Part shown: positions 42,894-52,325 of the stretch, piece after piece | How positions within the stretch are numbered: the stretch's first letter is position 1 | How the letters are laid out: every line of letters starts with the position of its first letter | Source: Betaproteobacteria bacterium | Lineage (GTDB): Bacteria > Pseudomonadota > Gammaproteobacteria > Burkholderiales > Casimicrobiaceae | Reading direction: 5' to 3' | NCBI GenBank assembly: GCA_016861105.1 | Contig: BOKS01000015.1 | Span: 79,499 to 143,498 of the forward strand | Length of the DNA stretch: 64,000 bases | Position numbers and translations under genes: made by a program | Notes under the pieces: generated by a model | The model's input: the letters and a program-made list of their open reading frames with translations, nothing else | What the model was told of the DNA's origin: nothing | Database searches by the model: none

Positions 42894-44495
42894 TCAGTCG
42901 ATTTCCGCGGCCGTACCCGGCGCCGGCGTGAACGGGAGGTCGCCGCGCGCCAGCGCGGCCTCGCGTCCCCCGAAGCGCGCGAGCAGTTCGGCCTGGCGCC
43001 GCTTGGCACGCGCGTCGGTGGCGTCCGGATCGAGCACCGCGCGCAGCCGCCGCTCGCCCTCCGCGACCGTGGCAGCGCAGCGCGGATCGCCGGCGCGGTC
43101 CGACAGTTCCTCCGGATCGGCCTCGAGGTCGAACAGCTGCGGGGGCGCGCCGACGTAGTGGCAGTACTTCCAGTGCCCGAAGCGCAGCATGTACGCCCCG
43201 GCCGTCGAGCCGGTCGCGTGGTACTCGGAGACGACCGGCCGCTCGGGCTGCGCGCCGTTCGCCAGCGCGAACAGCGACGCGCCCGGCAGCGCGCGCCCGC
43301 CGGCGGCCGGCGGCAAGCCGGCCGCTTCGAGGATGGTCGGAGCGCAGTCGACGAGGGACGCGGGGGTGGCCACGACGCGGCCATGGGGCACGTCCGGTCC
43401 GGCGAGGATCAGCGGGACGCCGGCGCTCTCCTCGTAGAGCGTGGACTTGCCCCACAGGCCCCGCGCGCCCACGTTGTCGCCGTGGTCGCTCGTGTAGAGG
43501 ATGCGCGTGCTCCGGTCGAGGCCGCAGTCTTCGAGCGCGCGCAGCACGTTGCCCACCTGCTCGTCCATGAACGAGACGAGGCCGCTGTAGCCGGCGATCG
43601 CGCGCCGCACGTCGTCCTCCGACGTGAAGTGGGTGTCGTAGTCGACCGTGCGCGCGTAGGTGTCGAGAAAGGGATGATGCGGGCGCTGGTCGCGCGCGTA
43701 CAGCTTCGGCAGCGGCAGCGCCTGCCTCCGGTAGCGGTAGTACCAGTGCGGGGGCGCGGTCAGCGGAAAGTGCGGCGTCACGAACGACACGAACAGCACC
43801 CACGGCCGGTCGCGCCACCGCGGCGCCTCCTCGTGAAGCCAGCGCTGCGCGCGCGCCGCGATGTCGCGGTCGTACGCGGTGTACGGCGTCTCGCCCGCGC
43901 CCGCGCGCTTCGCCATCTTCTCGCCCCCCTTGCGCGTCGGGATGTCGTCGCGCACGAGGCCCTTGACGTCGCCGATGCCGTCGACGATGTGCATCGGCAC
44001 GATCTCCTGCGAGAATCCGTGGTCGTCGCCCGCCCGCCCTCGGAAGTGCAGCTTGCCGATCACGTCGAGCAGCGCCGGCGCGGCGCCCTTGTACGGCACG
44101 TGCGTCACCTTGATGTCGGCGAGCAGGTTGAGCATCTCGCCCGCCAGGTGGGCAGGCGTCCCGACGCCCGCGGAGGCGTAGTTGAGGGTGCCGGGCTTGT
44201 CCTTGGCGAGCCTGACGAGCTCGGCGACGTTCTTGGCGGGCAGCGCGTTGTTGACGACCAGCACGTTCGACGCGGTGGCGATGCGCGAGATCGGCACGAA
44301 GTCCTTCACCGGATCGTACGGCAGGTTCTTGCGCAGGTTGGGCAGGATCGCGTAGATCGCGGTCGTGGTCAGCAGCAGCGTGTAGCCGTCCGCGGTCGAG
44401 CGCGCCGCCATCTCCGCGCCGAGCACGCCGCCGGCGCCCGCGCGGTTGTCGACGACGACCTGCTGGCCGAGGCCCGCGCCCGACCTGCCGACCAT
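42894..44495 (-). pseudogene. Chimeric ORF: Bug-family binding-protein fragment fused in frame to C-terminal part of a sulfatase
   Basis: One open frame of 533 codons joining two unrelated pieces. Residues 1-147 are the middle of a tripartite-tricarboxylate (Bug/TctC) periplasmic binding protein (QQVVVDNRAGAGGVLGAEMA, LNYASAGVGTPAHLAGEM, VTHVPYKGAAPALLDVIG), without signal peptide. From residue about 146 it becomes a sulfatase of the choline-sulfatase-like group (IGKLHFR, VSFVTPHFPLTAPP, YTSDHGDNVGARGLWGKSTLYEE), lacking the N-terminal CxPSR region that forms the catalytic formylglycine. The joint is at an IGK shared by both families. The product cannot be an active sulfatase or a normal binding protein. 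Rearrangement or assembly artefact are both possible. Confidence 0.8.
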
Positions 44496-44754
44496 CGCGG
44501 AAACGGTGCCCGGCTACGAGATCACGCAGACCTGGGGCATCGTGGCGCCGGCCGGCACGCCGCCTGACGTGGTCCGCCGCCTCAGCGACGAGATCGTCAA
44601 GGCGATGGGGCAGCCCGAAGCGAAGGACAAGGTGCTGGCCACCGGCGCCGTCCCCGTGGGCGACCGGCCCGCGGCGTTCGAGGCGTACATGGCGAAGGAG
44701 CGCAAGACGCTGGGCGACGTCATCGCCCGGAGCGGCATCGTCCTCAAGGATTGA
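44470..44754 (+). pseudogene. C-terminal fragment of a Bug-family binding protein, inverted relative to its middle part
   Basis: Codes for APDLPTIAETVPGYEITQTW through GIVAPAGTPPDVVRRLSDEI and ends in a stop at 44754; this is the C-terminal third of a Bug/TctC solute-binding protein. The matching middle portion lies on the opposite strand immediately to the left, overlapping antisense by about 25 bases near 44470-44495, and the N-terminus is absent. The short upstream ATG at 44446 opens the frame but carries no signal peptide. Confidence 0.8.
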
Positions 44755-44803
44755 GTCGCGACCGGGGGCCGGGGCGAGCGCGGGGCCCGGCGCGGCCGCA
44801 ACC

Positions 44804-46618
44804 CTACCCCGGCGCCGACGCCTCGCCGGTCGCGCCGACGAACTGCAGCGCGGCGAGCCGCGCGTACAGCGCGTTGTCGGCCACCAGCCGCTCGTGCGGG
44901 CCCACCGCCACGATCCGCCCGGCGTCCATGACGACGATGCGGTCGGCGTGGCGGACGGTGGCGAGGCGGTGCGCGATCATCAGCACCGTGCGCTCCGCCA
45001 TGAGGCGCTCCAGCGCGAGCTGCACCATGCGCTCGCTCTGCGCGTCCAGCGCGGAGGTCGCCTCGTCGAGCAGCAGGATCGGGCGGTCGGCGAGGATGGC
45101 GCGCGCGATCGCCAGCCGCTGGCGCTCGCCGCCGGAGAGCCGCACGCCCCGCTCGCCGAGCTCGCTCGCGAACCCGTGCGGCAGGCGTTCGACGAACTCG
45201 GTGGCGTAGGCGGCCTCGCACGCCGCGCGCACCTCGTCCTGGGTCGCATCGGGCCGGCCGTAGCGGACGTTCTCCAGCACGCTGGCGGCGAAGATCACCG
45301 GATCCTGCGGCACCAGCGCGATGCGACGCCGCAGCGCCGCCGGGTCGGCGCGCGCGACGTCCACGCCGTCGACGCGGACCACGCCGCCGAGCGGGTCGTA
45401 GAAGCGGAGCAGCAGCTGGAAGACGGTGGTCTTGCCCGCCCCCGAGGGCCCGACGAGCGCCACGCGCTCGCCGCGCGCGATCGACAGGTCGACGTCGATC
45501 AGCGCGGGCGTGTCCGGACGCGAGGGGTAGGCGAAGGTCACGCACTCGAAGGCCACCGTGCCGCGCGGCGGCGACGGCAGCGGCTGCGGGTCGGCGGGCG
45601 CGCGCACCGCGGGCTCCAGCGCGAGCAGCTCGAACAGCCGCTCGGTGGCGCCCGCGGCGCGCTGGATGTCGCCGATCACCTCGCTGATCGCGCCCACCGC
45701 GCCGGCGACGATCACCGCGTAGAACACGAACGCCGACAGGTCGCCCGGCGAGATGCGGCCGGCCAGCACGTCGTGACCGCCGATCCACAGGATGATGCCG
45801 ACCGCTCCGAAGGCCAGCAGGATCACGATGGCGACCAGCAGCGCACGCTGCGCGATGCGGCGGCGGCCCGCCGCGAATGCCTCCTCGACGCGCGCCCCGA
45901 AGCGCGCGCGGTCGACCGCCTCGTGGCCGTAGGCCTGCACCGTGCGGATCTCGTGCAGCGCCTCGTCGACGTACGCGCCCACGTCGCCGATGCGATCCTG
46001 GCTCGCGCGCGCCAGCCGCCGCACGCGACGCCCGAACAGCACGATCGGCGCGATGACCAGCGGCACGCCGGCCAGCACCAGCAACGTGAGCTTCGCGCTG
46101 GTCAGGGCGAGCATCACGAGCCCCCCGACCAGCAGCAGGGCGTTGCGCACGGCCATCGACACCGACGAGCCGATCACCGTCTCCAGCATCGTCGTGTCGT
46201 TGGTGAGGCGCGAGATCACCTCCCCGGTGCGCGTGGTCTCGAAGTAACCGGGCGACAGCGTCAGCAGGTGCGAGAACACCTCGCGGCGCAGGTCGGCGGT
46301 GACGCGCTCGCCGAGCCACGAGACGAAGTAGAAGCGCGCGTAGGTCGCGAGCGCCATCACAGCGATCACGCCACCGAGCAGGCCGAGCGCGCGGTCGAGC
46401 TCGTCCGCGCTGCCGGCCACGAAGCCGCGGTCGATGACGAAGCGCAGGCCCTGCCCGATCGCGAGCACGGCGCCGGCCGCGACGAGCAGCGCCACCGCGG
46501 CGATCGCGACCTGCCGCAGGTAGGGCCGCACGAAGCGCCCGACGCGGGCGAGCGTGCGCACGGCCGTCGCCGGGGGCAGCTTCGGGGCGTCGAAGGGGAT
46601 GCGGTCGGCGCGGGCCAT
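44804..46618 (-). CDS. ABC exporter with fused transmembrane and ATPase domains (MsbA/ABCB-like)
   Basis: Half-transporter of 604 residues acting as a homodimer. The membrane domain starts at about residue 35 (six helices) with the coupling segment LTLSPGYFETTRTGEVISRLTND typical of lipid and drug exporters. The ATPase has Walker A GPSGAGKTT, Q-loop VPQDPVIFAASV, signature LSGGERQRLAIARA, Walker B ILLLDEATSALD and H-loop IAHRLAT. Substrate unknown. The N-terminal leader with PKLPPATAVRTLARV is short, with no extra protease domain. It is divergent from the aminotransferase gene. Confidence 0.9.
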   Translation of the reverse strand: MARADRIPFDAPKLPPATAVRTLARVGRFVRPYLRQVAIAAVALLVAAGAVLAIGQGLRFVIDRGFVAGSADELDRALGLLGGVIAVMALATYARFYFVSWLGERVTADLRREVFSHLLTLSPGYFETTRTGEVISRLTNDTTMLETVIGSSVSMAVRNALLLVGGLVMLALTSAKLTLLVLAGVPLVIAPIVLFGRRVRRLARASQDRIGDVGAYVDEALHEIRTVQAYGHEAVDRARFGARVEEAFAAGRRRIAQRALLVAIVILLAFGAVGIILWIGGHDVLAGRISPGDLSAFVFYAVIVAGAVGAISEVIGDIQRAAGATERLFELLALEPAVRAPADPQPLPSPPRGTVAFECVTFAYPSRPDTPALIDVDLSIARGERVALVGPSGAGKTTVFQLLLRFYDPLGGVVRVDGVDVARADPAALRRRIALVPQDPVIFAASVLENVRYGRPDATQDEVRAACEAAYATEFVERLPHGFASELGERGVRLSGGERQRLAIARAILADRPILLLDEATSALDAQSERMVQLALERLMAERTVLMIAHRLATVRHADRIVVMDAGRIVAVGPHERLVADNALYARLAALQFVGATGEASAPG

Positions 46619-46747
46619 GGGAGCCCTGCGAACATGCGGGACGCGGAACGCGAATGCAAGGGCCACGCACGGCCGTGCGCCGACGCCCGTCACGGACCGC
46701 GCCGGGGCCTGCTGTAAAATCGTGCGTTCCCCGCCCTCAGGCCCGCC

Positions 46748-47965
46748 ATGAACGCTCCGCTCTCCGCCTCGCTGTTCGGCGCCGTCGACCTCGCACCGCG
46801 CGACCCCATCCTCGGCGTCACCGAGGCCTTCGTCGCCGACACGAATCCCAACAAGGTCAACCTCGGCGTGGGCGTGTACTGCGACGACAGCGGCAAGGTG
46901 CCGCTGCTCGAGTGCGTGCGCCGCGCCGAGCAGGCGCTCGCCGCGAAGGGCGCGCCGCATCCCTACCTCCCGATCGACGGCATCGCCGCGTACGACAAGG
47001 CGGTGCAGGCGCTGCTGCTGGGCGCGGACAGCGAGGTCGTGCAGAGCGGCCGTGCGGTGACCGTCCAGGCGCTCGGCGGCACCGGAGGCCTGCGCGTCGG
47101 CGCGGACTTCCTGCGGCGCTTCGCTTCCGGCGCGACGGTGTGGATCAGCGATCCGTCGTGGGAGAACCACCGCGCGCTCTTCGAGGCCGCCGGCTTCGAG
47201 GTCGGCAGCTACGCCTACTACGACGCGCCGACGCGGGGACTCGACTTCGCCGGCATGATCGGTGCGCTGGAGAAGCTGCCGTCGGGGGCGATCGTGGTGC
47301 TGCACGCCTGCTGCCACAACCCCACCGGCGTCGATCCCACGCCCGAGCAGTGGCAGCGGATCCTCGAGGTCGTCCGCTCGCGCGGGCTCGTGCCGTTCCT
47401 CGACCTCGCCTACCAGGGCTTCGCGCACGGCCTCGCGGCCGACGGCGCGATCGTGCGCAGCTTCGCCGCGACGCCGGGACCGCTGTTCGTCGCGAGCTCG
47501 TTCTCCAAGTCGTTCTCGCTGTACGGCGAGCGCGTCGGCGCGATCACGGTCGTCACCGGCGGCAAGGAGGAGGCCGCGCGCGTGCTCTCGCAGCTCAAGC
47601 GCATCGTGCGCGCGAACTACTCGAATCCGCCCTCGTTCGGCGGCCAGGTCGTGACCACCGTGCTCACGACGCCGGAGCTGCGCGAGCTGTGGGAGACCGA
47701 GCTCGGCGGCATGCGCGACCGGATCAAGGCGATGCGCGCCGAGCTGGTGACGCAGCTGAACGAGAAGCTGCCCGGCCGAGACTTCGGGTACATGCTGCGC
47801 CAGCACGGCATGTTCTCGTATTCCGGGCTCACGAAGGAGCAGGTCGCCCGGCTGCGCGCCGAGTACTCGGTCTACGCCGTGGATTCGGGCCGCATCTGCG
47901 TCGCCGCGCTCAACTCGCGCAACGTCGGCTACGTGGCGGATGCCGTCGCGAAGGTCATCGCCTGA
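46748..47965 (+). CDS. Aromatic/aspartate aminotransferase (class I, TyrB/AspC family)
   Basis: PLP-dependent aminotransferase of 405 residues. The PLP Lys is in SSFSKSFSLYGERVG, the substrate-carboxylate Arg in the C-terminal GRICVAALN, and the N-terminus has PNKVNLGVGVYCDDSGKVP typical of subgroup I-alpha enzymes. HACCHNPTGVDPTPEQW contains the PLP-ring Asn. It interconverts aspartate, tyrosine and phenylalanine with their keto acids; TyrB versus AspC cannot be settled by eye. A TAAAAT at 46715-46720 is a possible -10. Confidence 0.92.
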   Translation: MNAPLSASLFGAVDLAPRDPILGVTEAFVADTNPNKVNLGVGVYCDDSGKVPLLECVRRAEQALAAKGAPHPYLPIDGIAAYDKAVQALLLGADSEVVQSGRAVTVQALGGTGGLRVGADFLRRFASGATVWISDPSWENHRALFEAAGFEVGSYAYYDAPTRGLDFAGMIGALEKLPSGAIVVLHACCHNPTGVDPTPEQWQRILEVVRSRGLVPFLDLAYQGFAHGLAADGAIVRSFAATPGPLFVASSFSKSFSLYGERVGAITVVTGGKEEAARVLSQLKRIVRANYSNPPSFGGQVVTTVLTTPELRELWETELGGMRDRIKAMRAELVTQLNEKLPGRDFGYMLRQHGMFSYSGLTKEQVARLRAEYSVYAVDSGRICVAALNSRNVGYVADAVAKVIA

Positions 47966-48025
47966 CGGTCCCGGCCGCGGCCTTTTCCCGGCCCGCGGCC
48001 CGGCCGGCGGCGGGCCCCGGCGATT

Positions 48026-48053
48026 TTGACAGCGCGGGACCTTGGGCTATAAT
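48026..48053 (+). promoter_or_regulatory. Promoter of tRNA-Gly
   Basis: Perfect TTGACA (48026-48031) and perfect TATAAT (48048-48053) with a 16-bp spacer, 16 bases before the tRNA-Gly gene. A full-consensus stable-RNA promoter. Confidence 0.88.
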
Positions 48054-48069
48054 TGTCAACTTGCCTCAC

Positions 48070-48145
48070 GCGGGAATAGCTCAGTTGGTAGAGCGCAACC
48101 TTGCCAAGGTTGAGGTCGCGAGTTCGAGACTCGTTTCCCGCTCCA
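48070..48145 (+). tRNA. tRNA-Gly (anticodon GCC)
   Basis: 76-nt cloverleaf with acceptor stem GCGGGAA/TTCCCGC, D-arm AGCTCAGTTGGTAGAGC, anticodon loop CTTGCCAAG (anticodon at 48103-48105), T-arm with GTTCGAG, discriminator T and encoded CCA. Transcribed from the consensus promoter just upstream and followed by an intrinsic terminator. Confidence 0.97.
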
Positions 48146-48154
48146 GATTCCTGC

Positions 48155-48185
48155 AAGGGAGAGCCTGACGACCGCTCTCCCTTTT
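48155..48185 (+). terminator. Intrinsic terminator after tRNA-Gly
   Basis: Ten-base-pair stem AAGGGAGAGC/GCTCTCCCTT with a nine-base loop and a TTTT tract. A second GC hairpin (48192-48198 with 48206-48212) follows, between the two tRNA genes. Confidence 0.85.
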
Positions 48186-48221
48186 CGTTTCGGCGCCGTG
48201 CAACGCGGCGCCGGCACCCCG

Positions 48222-48295
48222 GGCGGGGTGGCAGAGTGGTCATGCAGCGGCCTGCAAAGCCGTGTACGCCGGTTCGATTCCGACCCCCGCCTCCA
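48222..48295 (+). tRNA. tRNA-Cys (anticodon GCA)
   Basis: 74-nt cloverleaf: acceptor GGCGGGG/CCCCGCC, D-arm starting GGCAGAGTGGT, anticodon loop CCTGCAAAG (anticodon at 48254-48256), T-loop GGTTCGATTCC, discriminator T and encoded CCA. An integrase gene lies directly downstream, so the 3' end of this gene is the likely island attachment site; the tRNA itself is intact. Confidence 0.97.
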
Positions 48296-48452
48296 TTGAC
48301 CTGTCCAACCAGGCCCGTTCTGGGGCAGTGTCCCCGTGGATTTCATAGCGGGTGCCCGCCATGGACTGCCCAACCTGGTCCAACTAGGTGCATTGCAAAT
48401 CCGCCGTTTCTGGGGGCATTATTTAACTCGAGTGCCCCCTCTGAACGGTGAG
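48272..48452 (+). other. Presumed island attachment site and integrase leader
   Basis: The T-arm and acceptor end of tRNA-Cys (48272-48295) are followed by a non-coding 157-bp stretch before the integrase. That stretch holds related pieces such as GTCCAACCAGG/GTCCAACTAGG and TTCTGGGGCA/TTCTGGGGGCA in direct orientation, which could be integrase or excisionase arm sites. No second copy of the tRNA end is in the window, so the other island boundary must be to the right of 64000. Confidence 0.5.
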
Positions 48453-49781
48453 ATGCCCCCAATGCCACCGAAGGCTCGCAAGCGCCCTCTCAGCCAGCTG
48501 GATGTAGACCGCGCCAAGCCGGCGGAAAAGCCGATCCGTCTGTACGACGACCGCGGGATGTATCTCGAGATCTCACCCGCAGGCGGGAAGCTATGGCGCC
48601 TGAAGTACCGGATCAACGGCAAGGAAAAGCGGCTGGCGCTGGGCGCCTACCCGGATGTCACGCTCAAGGTCGCGCGCAGGAACCGCGACAAAGCGCGAGC
48701 GCTGATCGCTGAGGGGATCGACCCCAGTGCGCGCCGACAGGAAGAGAAGCGCCAGATCCGCGCTGCCGCTACCAACAGCTTTGAGTCGGTTGCGAACGAG
48801 TGGGCGGCGAAGCAGGCGAACATCTGGTCCGAGCGCCACCTCGCGTCTGTCAAGAGGCGCCTCGAGCGCGATCTTTTCCCAGACTTGGCCGAGAAGCCGA
48901 TCGATTCGATCACCGCGCCCGCGCTGCTGGCCGTTCTCGAGAAGATCTCGCAACGCGGCGCCCACGATCTAGCGCATCGCGTCATGATCGTCGCCGGCCA
49001 AGTTTTCCGCTACGGCGTGCGCACTGGCCGGTGCGAGCGAGACCCCACTCGGGATCTTCGCGGTGCTCTAACGCCCCATGAGCGAAAGAATCAGAATGCC
49101 GTCCGCGCGGAGGAGTTACCCGAACTTCTCAATGCGATCGACGGCTACGATCAGATTGGCGGCTTACAGACCAAGCTGGCGCTGCAGCTGCTGGCGATCA
49201 CGTTCGTGCGAACGACCGAGCTGATCAACGCCAAGTGGTCGGAGTTCAGCGAACTCGACATCGCGAATCCGACATGGTCAATTCCAGCCGAGCGCATGAA
49301 GATGAAGCGCGAGCACCTGATTCCGCTAGCTCCGCAGGCAGTGGCGATCCTCCGCCAGCTGAAGAATCTAGGGGGCGGCAGCGAGTATGTCCTCCCCGGC
49401 CGCAACCTCGACAAACCGATCAGCAACAACACAATGCTCTTCGCCCTCTACCGCTTGGGCTACAAGAGCCGGATGACCGGGCATGGATTCCGGGCCATAG
49501 CCTCCTCGGTGCTCCACGAGCGAGGATACCGGTCCGATGCAATCGAGCGGCAGCTCGCCCATGCAGACAGCAACGAAGTGCGCGCTGCGTACAACCGCGC
49601 CGAGTACCTGCCGGAGCGCCGCCAGATGATGAACGAGTGGGCCAGCATAATCGACGAGTACTTGGCGAAGGCGACAAAGAAGAAACGGGGAACCAATCAA
49701 CCTAGACCTTTGTCAGCACGTTCTCTGCAACAAGTCGTTCCAGCAGGCGCTCCGCCTGGCCGGCGAGGTCCGCGGACTTGA
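48453..49781 (+). CDS. Tyrosine-type site-specific integrase (P4-like, DUF4102 N-terminus)
   Basis: 442-residue phage/island integrase. The N-terminal DUF4102 arm-binding domain is LYDDRGMYLEISPAGGKLWRLKYRINGKEKRLALGAYPDVTL. The catalytic domain shows Arg in FVRTTELINAKWSE (about residue 253), HGFRAIASSVLHERG (about 343), the His in QLAHADSNEVR and the nucleophilic Tyr in AAYNRAEYL (about 380). Start taken at 48453; the ATG at 48462 is an alternative. Located right after tRNA-Cys, it would have integrated the island. The last 80 bases overlap convergent drmC, so the C-terminal tail may be a product of the join. Confidence 0.92.
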   Translation: MPPMPPKARKRPLSQLDVDRAKPAEKPIRLYDDRGMYLEISPAGGKLWRLKYRINGKEKRLALGAYPDVTLKVARRNRDKARALIAEGIDPSARRQEEKRQIRAAATNSFESVANEWAAKQANIWSERHLASVKRRLERDLFPDLAEKPIDSITAPALLAVLEKISQRGAHDLAHRVMIVAGQVFRYGVRTGRCERDPTRDLRGALTPHERKNQNAVRAEELPELLNAIDGYDQIGGLQTKLALQLLAITFVRTTELINAKWSEFSELDIANPTWSIPAERMKMKREHLIPLAPQAVAILRQLKNLGGGSEYVLPGRNLDKPISNNTMLFALYRLGYKSRMTGHGFRAIASSVLHERGYRSDAIERQLAHADSNEVRAAYNRAEYLPERRQMMNEWASIIDEYLAKATKKKRGTNQPRPLSARSLQQVVPAGAPPGRRGPRT

Positions 49782-50502
49782 TCATCGCACCGAGTTCCAA
49801 ATTGAGGTTCATGGCGTACTCGGTGAAATTCGCGCTGGATACGAAGATGGCGGTTCCGTCCGCGACGACGCACTTGGCATGCAGCGTTCCGTATCGCCCT
49901 CGCGCATCCCGCGGTCGGCGATCGAGCGGCCATGCGTATACACGGGCGACGTTCGCGATTCGGCTCCCGAACGCGAGGATCGGATCGAACGATACGCGTC
50001 CCTGGCTTTCGTCGACATCCTCGACGACGAAGGCCAGTCGTACCCCTCGATCTAGCGCGCGCTCCAGAGCGGCCGCAATCCCTGGGATGCGGTAGGCGGC
50101 GAACGCGACGACCCAGACGGAGTGGGCTGCTGAGTCGAGCAATTCGATCAATCGCTGTTCCGTACTCCTGAGGCCGTGGCCCAGAACCTCCGGGCCGGTC
50201 CATACCAGCTCCGCCGACAGGCGCGAACGAGCGGCATCGTCCTGCCAGGCCATAGCGTGAAGTGCGCACGCGACCGTGTGGCCCTGGGCCAACGGGGCGT
50301 CTCGGCGCCAGACATGCATCATCGCGGCAAGCGCTTCTTGATTCCGGGCGGAAAGTCCCCCGCCCGCCATGAGGCGGCCGGGTGTCTCCGGCGCCCCAGC
50401 CCCAAGCGCTAGCTGATCGACAACGTTCCCGAGAGCCAAGGGAGGAAGCTGCCGGACCAGCGTCGACATCGCGTCGAGCAGCGCAGCGGGAAGTGCGCTC
50501 AT
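49702..50502 (-). CDS. drmC: DISARM protein DrmC (phospholipase D-like)
   Basis: 266-residue PLD-superfamily protein. A single HxK motif is seen in YGTLHAKCVVADGTAIFVSSANFTEYAMNLN (about residue 207), preceded by STEQRLIELLDSAAHSVWVVAFAAY. DrmC occurs in many DISARM loci, and in the published systems is reported as dispensable for defence (from memory). Last gene of the operon: its ATG overlaps the drmB stop by four bases. Confidence 0.87.
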   Translation of the reverse strand: MSALPAALLDAMSTLVRQLPPLALGNVVDQLALGAGAPETPGRLMAGGGLSARNQEALAAMMHVWRRDAPLAQGHTVACALHAMAWQDDAARSRLSAELVWTGPEVLGHGLRSTEQRLIELLDSAAHSVWVVAFAAYRIPGIAAALERALDRGVRLAFVVEDVDESQGRVSFDPILAFGSRIANVARVYAWPLDRRPRDARGRYGTLHAKCVVADGTAIFVSSANFTEYAMNLNLELGAMIKSADLAGQAERLLERLVAENVLTKV

Positions 50503-52325
50503 CGATCGAAGAACGCTGGGAGCGAGGAGCCCAGCGTGCGCACGAGCACGCTGCGGTCAAGGTAGTGGTTGCCGCGCTCGCAGGATGTCTCGGCGACGAA
50601 CTGGCAGGCGTGGCACGCTGCACCGTGCAGGGACGCAAGACCGTCCTGTCGCGGGGCGTGCTCAGCACACAGGGGATCGGATGAGCAGAGCTTGATGGAC
50701 TCAAGTGCGCGGCGGATTAGCGAGCCCAGGCGAGCCGGCTCGCCGAGCGCCACGAGGCCACCAAGAGTTCCCTCGCTGTCAGGGGCAGCGGTGTACAGCA
50801 ACAGCCCGGCCTGCGGCTCCGCGGAGGCATTCGCATAAATCCGCTCACGGATGCTCGCCGCGGAGTAGCCCGCTTCAATCGCCATCTCGCGCATCAGCGC
50901 ATGGGCGAACGAATGGATCACGAGGTAGCGCAGTCCCGGATAGCCGGCGTCGGGCTCGGGGATGCGCCGCCTTGTGCGCCATGCCCGGTGGGCAGCGAAG
51001 AACTCGCGATCCCGCGAGGCGGCCTCACGGAGCCATCGCGCGATCACGTCTTCCTGAAACTGGAGGAACAACCCTTCGCCACGAACTTCGGAAACCGGGA
51101 CCCACGTAGGCCGACGGCGCGAAATAGGGGCGACGAGAGACTTCGGTATCTCGGTCGGGTCGGCATAGTCTCCGGGCGAATCGATCCGTGTAAATCCGGT
51201 CAGCGCACGCACTTCGCGCAGGCGTTCGACCATGACGACCTTCTCGAACCAGCGCTCAAATCCGCTTGGAGCGACGACACTCCTCAACAGGAAATCGCGG
51301 GAGTTGCGTGCCGGATCAGCCGCAACGAAAACGTTCCATTCGGGCGTCCGGAGGTCGCCATCATCGCCGCTTCTCGCGGAGTCGTTTCGACGTGCGACGA
51401 TGGCGTTCCAGACTGCGTCGTCGGTGTAGTCCTCAAACCCTCGCAGGTTGCCCATCGCGCGCGCAGGTGCAACGACTTCGCGCTGCGAGATGTGCTGTAG
51501 TACCGTCCAGTGCTCGTCAACGCGCTGTGCAAGCCGGTCGATGGAGCGTGGGATCGACAATGCCGACAGGGGTACCGCGAACCAGGCGTTGGACGCGCCG
51601 AGCAGGATCGTCTCCGCGCATTCGACGCAGCCATCGGGCTCGAAGTCGCGAAGGTGCGGACGCCGGCCGCGGCAGGCGAAGACTGGGTCCTGCTGCGCCG
51701 CTTCGCCAAAGCCGTCGCCCATGACGCGTTGAGCGCCGCAGCTGTCGCAACGAACGAGCAGGTCGACCGCCTCGTCCGACGAGCCCATTTTCAACAGCTT
51801 CAGCGGCCCGTTGCACCCGCCGGTTCCCTTGTGCACAAAGCGCAGCCAGGGAAAGTCGTCGATGTGGCCGCGCGCACACGCGATCTGAAATCGTGCCGGG
51901 AGCACAGTCGGAGGTGCGCCTGGCTTGGTGCAGTTTATGTGCACGTACCGCGCACGATCGGGCCGGTATGGGTCAGTCTTCAGCTGGAAGAGCCCGGAAC
52001 TCTTCGGCGCGATACGCTCGCAATGCGGACAGCGAAGCCACTGAGGAAACGCGGCGACTGGCACGCCCACCGGGGGCCCCGCTAGCGGACCGAAGACAGC
52101 CTGTTCCGGCTCGACTGGCGGCAGCAACAACTTCTCCACCTGGTCGCCAAGCATCGCCTGGACAGCCTTCAGCAGACGTTCCTCGGTGACCGGCGTTGCC
52201 CGCGCGGTGTCCCAGTCCTCCAAGCCCATGACCAGCGCGGCGAAGTTGGGGAGGTCGATCATTGCGCCGACGCCGTACGCATGCAAGAGCTGCGTGGGCC
52301 GGATGTCGCCGACCTTGTGGCTCAT
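50499..52325 (-). CDS. drmB: DISARM protein DrmB (DUF1998)
   Basis: 608-residue DUF1998 protein. Several Cys pairs suggest zinc sites: RCPHCERIAPK (about residue 100), VRCDSCGAQR and ACHACQF near the C-terminus. The DUF1998 core includes YLVIHSFAHALMREMAIEAGYSAASIRERIY. DrmB works with the helicase DrmA as the DISARM core that engages incoming DNA. Start MSHKVGDIRPTQLLHAYGVG overlaps the drmA stop by four bases. Frame is open upstream but that sequence is the drmA gene. Confidence 0.93.
   Translation of the reverse strand: MSHKVGDIRPTQLLHAYGVGAMIDLPNFAALVMGLEDWDTARATPVTEERLLKAVQAMLGDQVEKLLLPPVEPEQAVFGPLAGPPVGVPVAAFPQWLRCPHCERIAPKSSGLFQLKTDPYRPDRARYVHINCTKPGAPPTVLPARFQIACARGHIDDFPWLRFVHKGTGGCNGPLKLLKMGSSDEAVDLLVRCDSCGAQRVMGDGFGEAAQQDPVFACRGRRPHLRDFEPDGCVECAETILLGASNAWFAVPLSALSIPRSIDRLAQRVDEHWTVLQHISQREVVAPARAMGNLRGFEDYTDDAVWNAIVARRNDSARSGDDGDLRTPEWNVFVAADPARNSRDFLLRSVVAPSGFERWFEKVVMVERLREVRALTGFTRIDSPGDYADPTEIPKSLVAPISRRRPTWVPVSEVRGEGLFLQFQEDVIARWLREAASRDREFFAAHRAWRTRRRIPEPDAGYPGLRYLVIHSFAHALMREMAIEAGYSAASIRERIYANASAEPQAGLLLYTAAPDSEGTLGGLVALGEPARLGSLIRRALESIKLCSSDPLCAEHAPRQDGLASLHGAACHACQFVAETSCERGNHYLDRSVLVRTLGSSLPAFFDR

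Noticed and set aside
44804..47806. 1000-codon open frame that could make a fused N-terminal extension of the ABC exporter
   Set aside because: The upstream 396 codons are antisense to the aminotransferase gene; the exporter domain begins normally at 46618.
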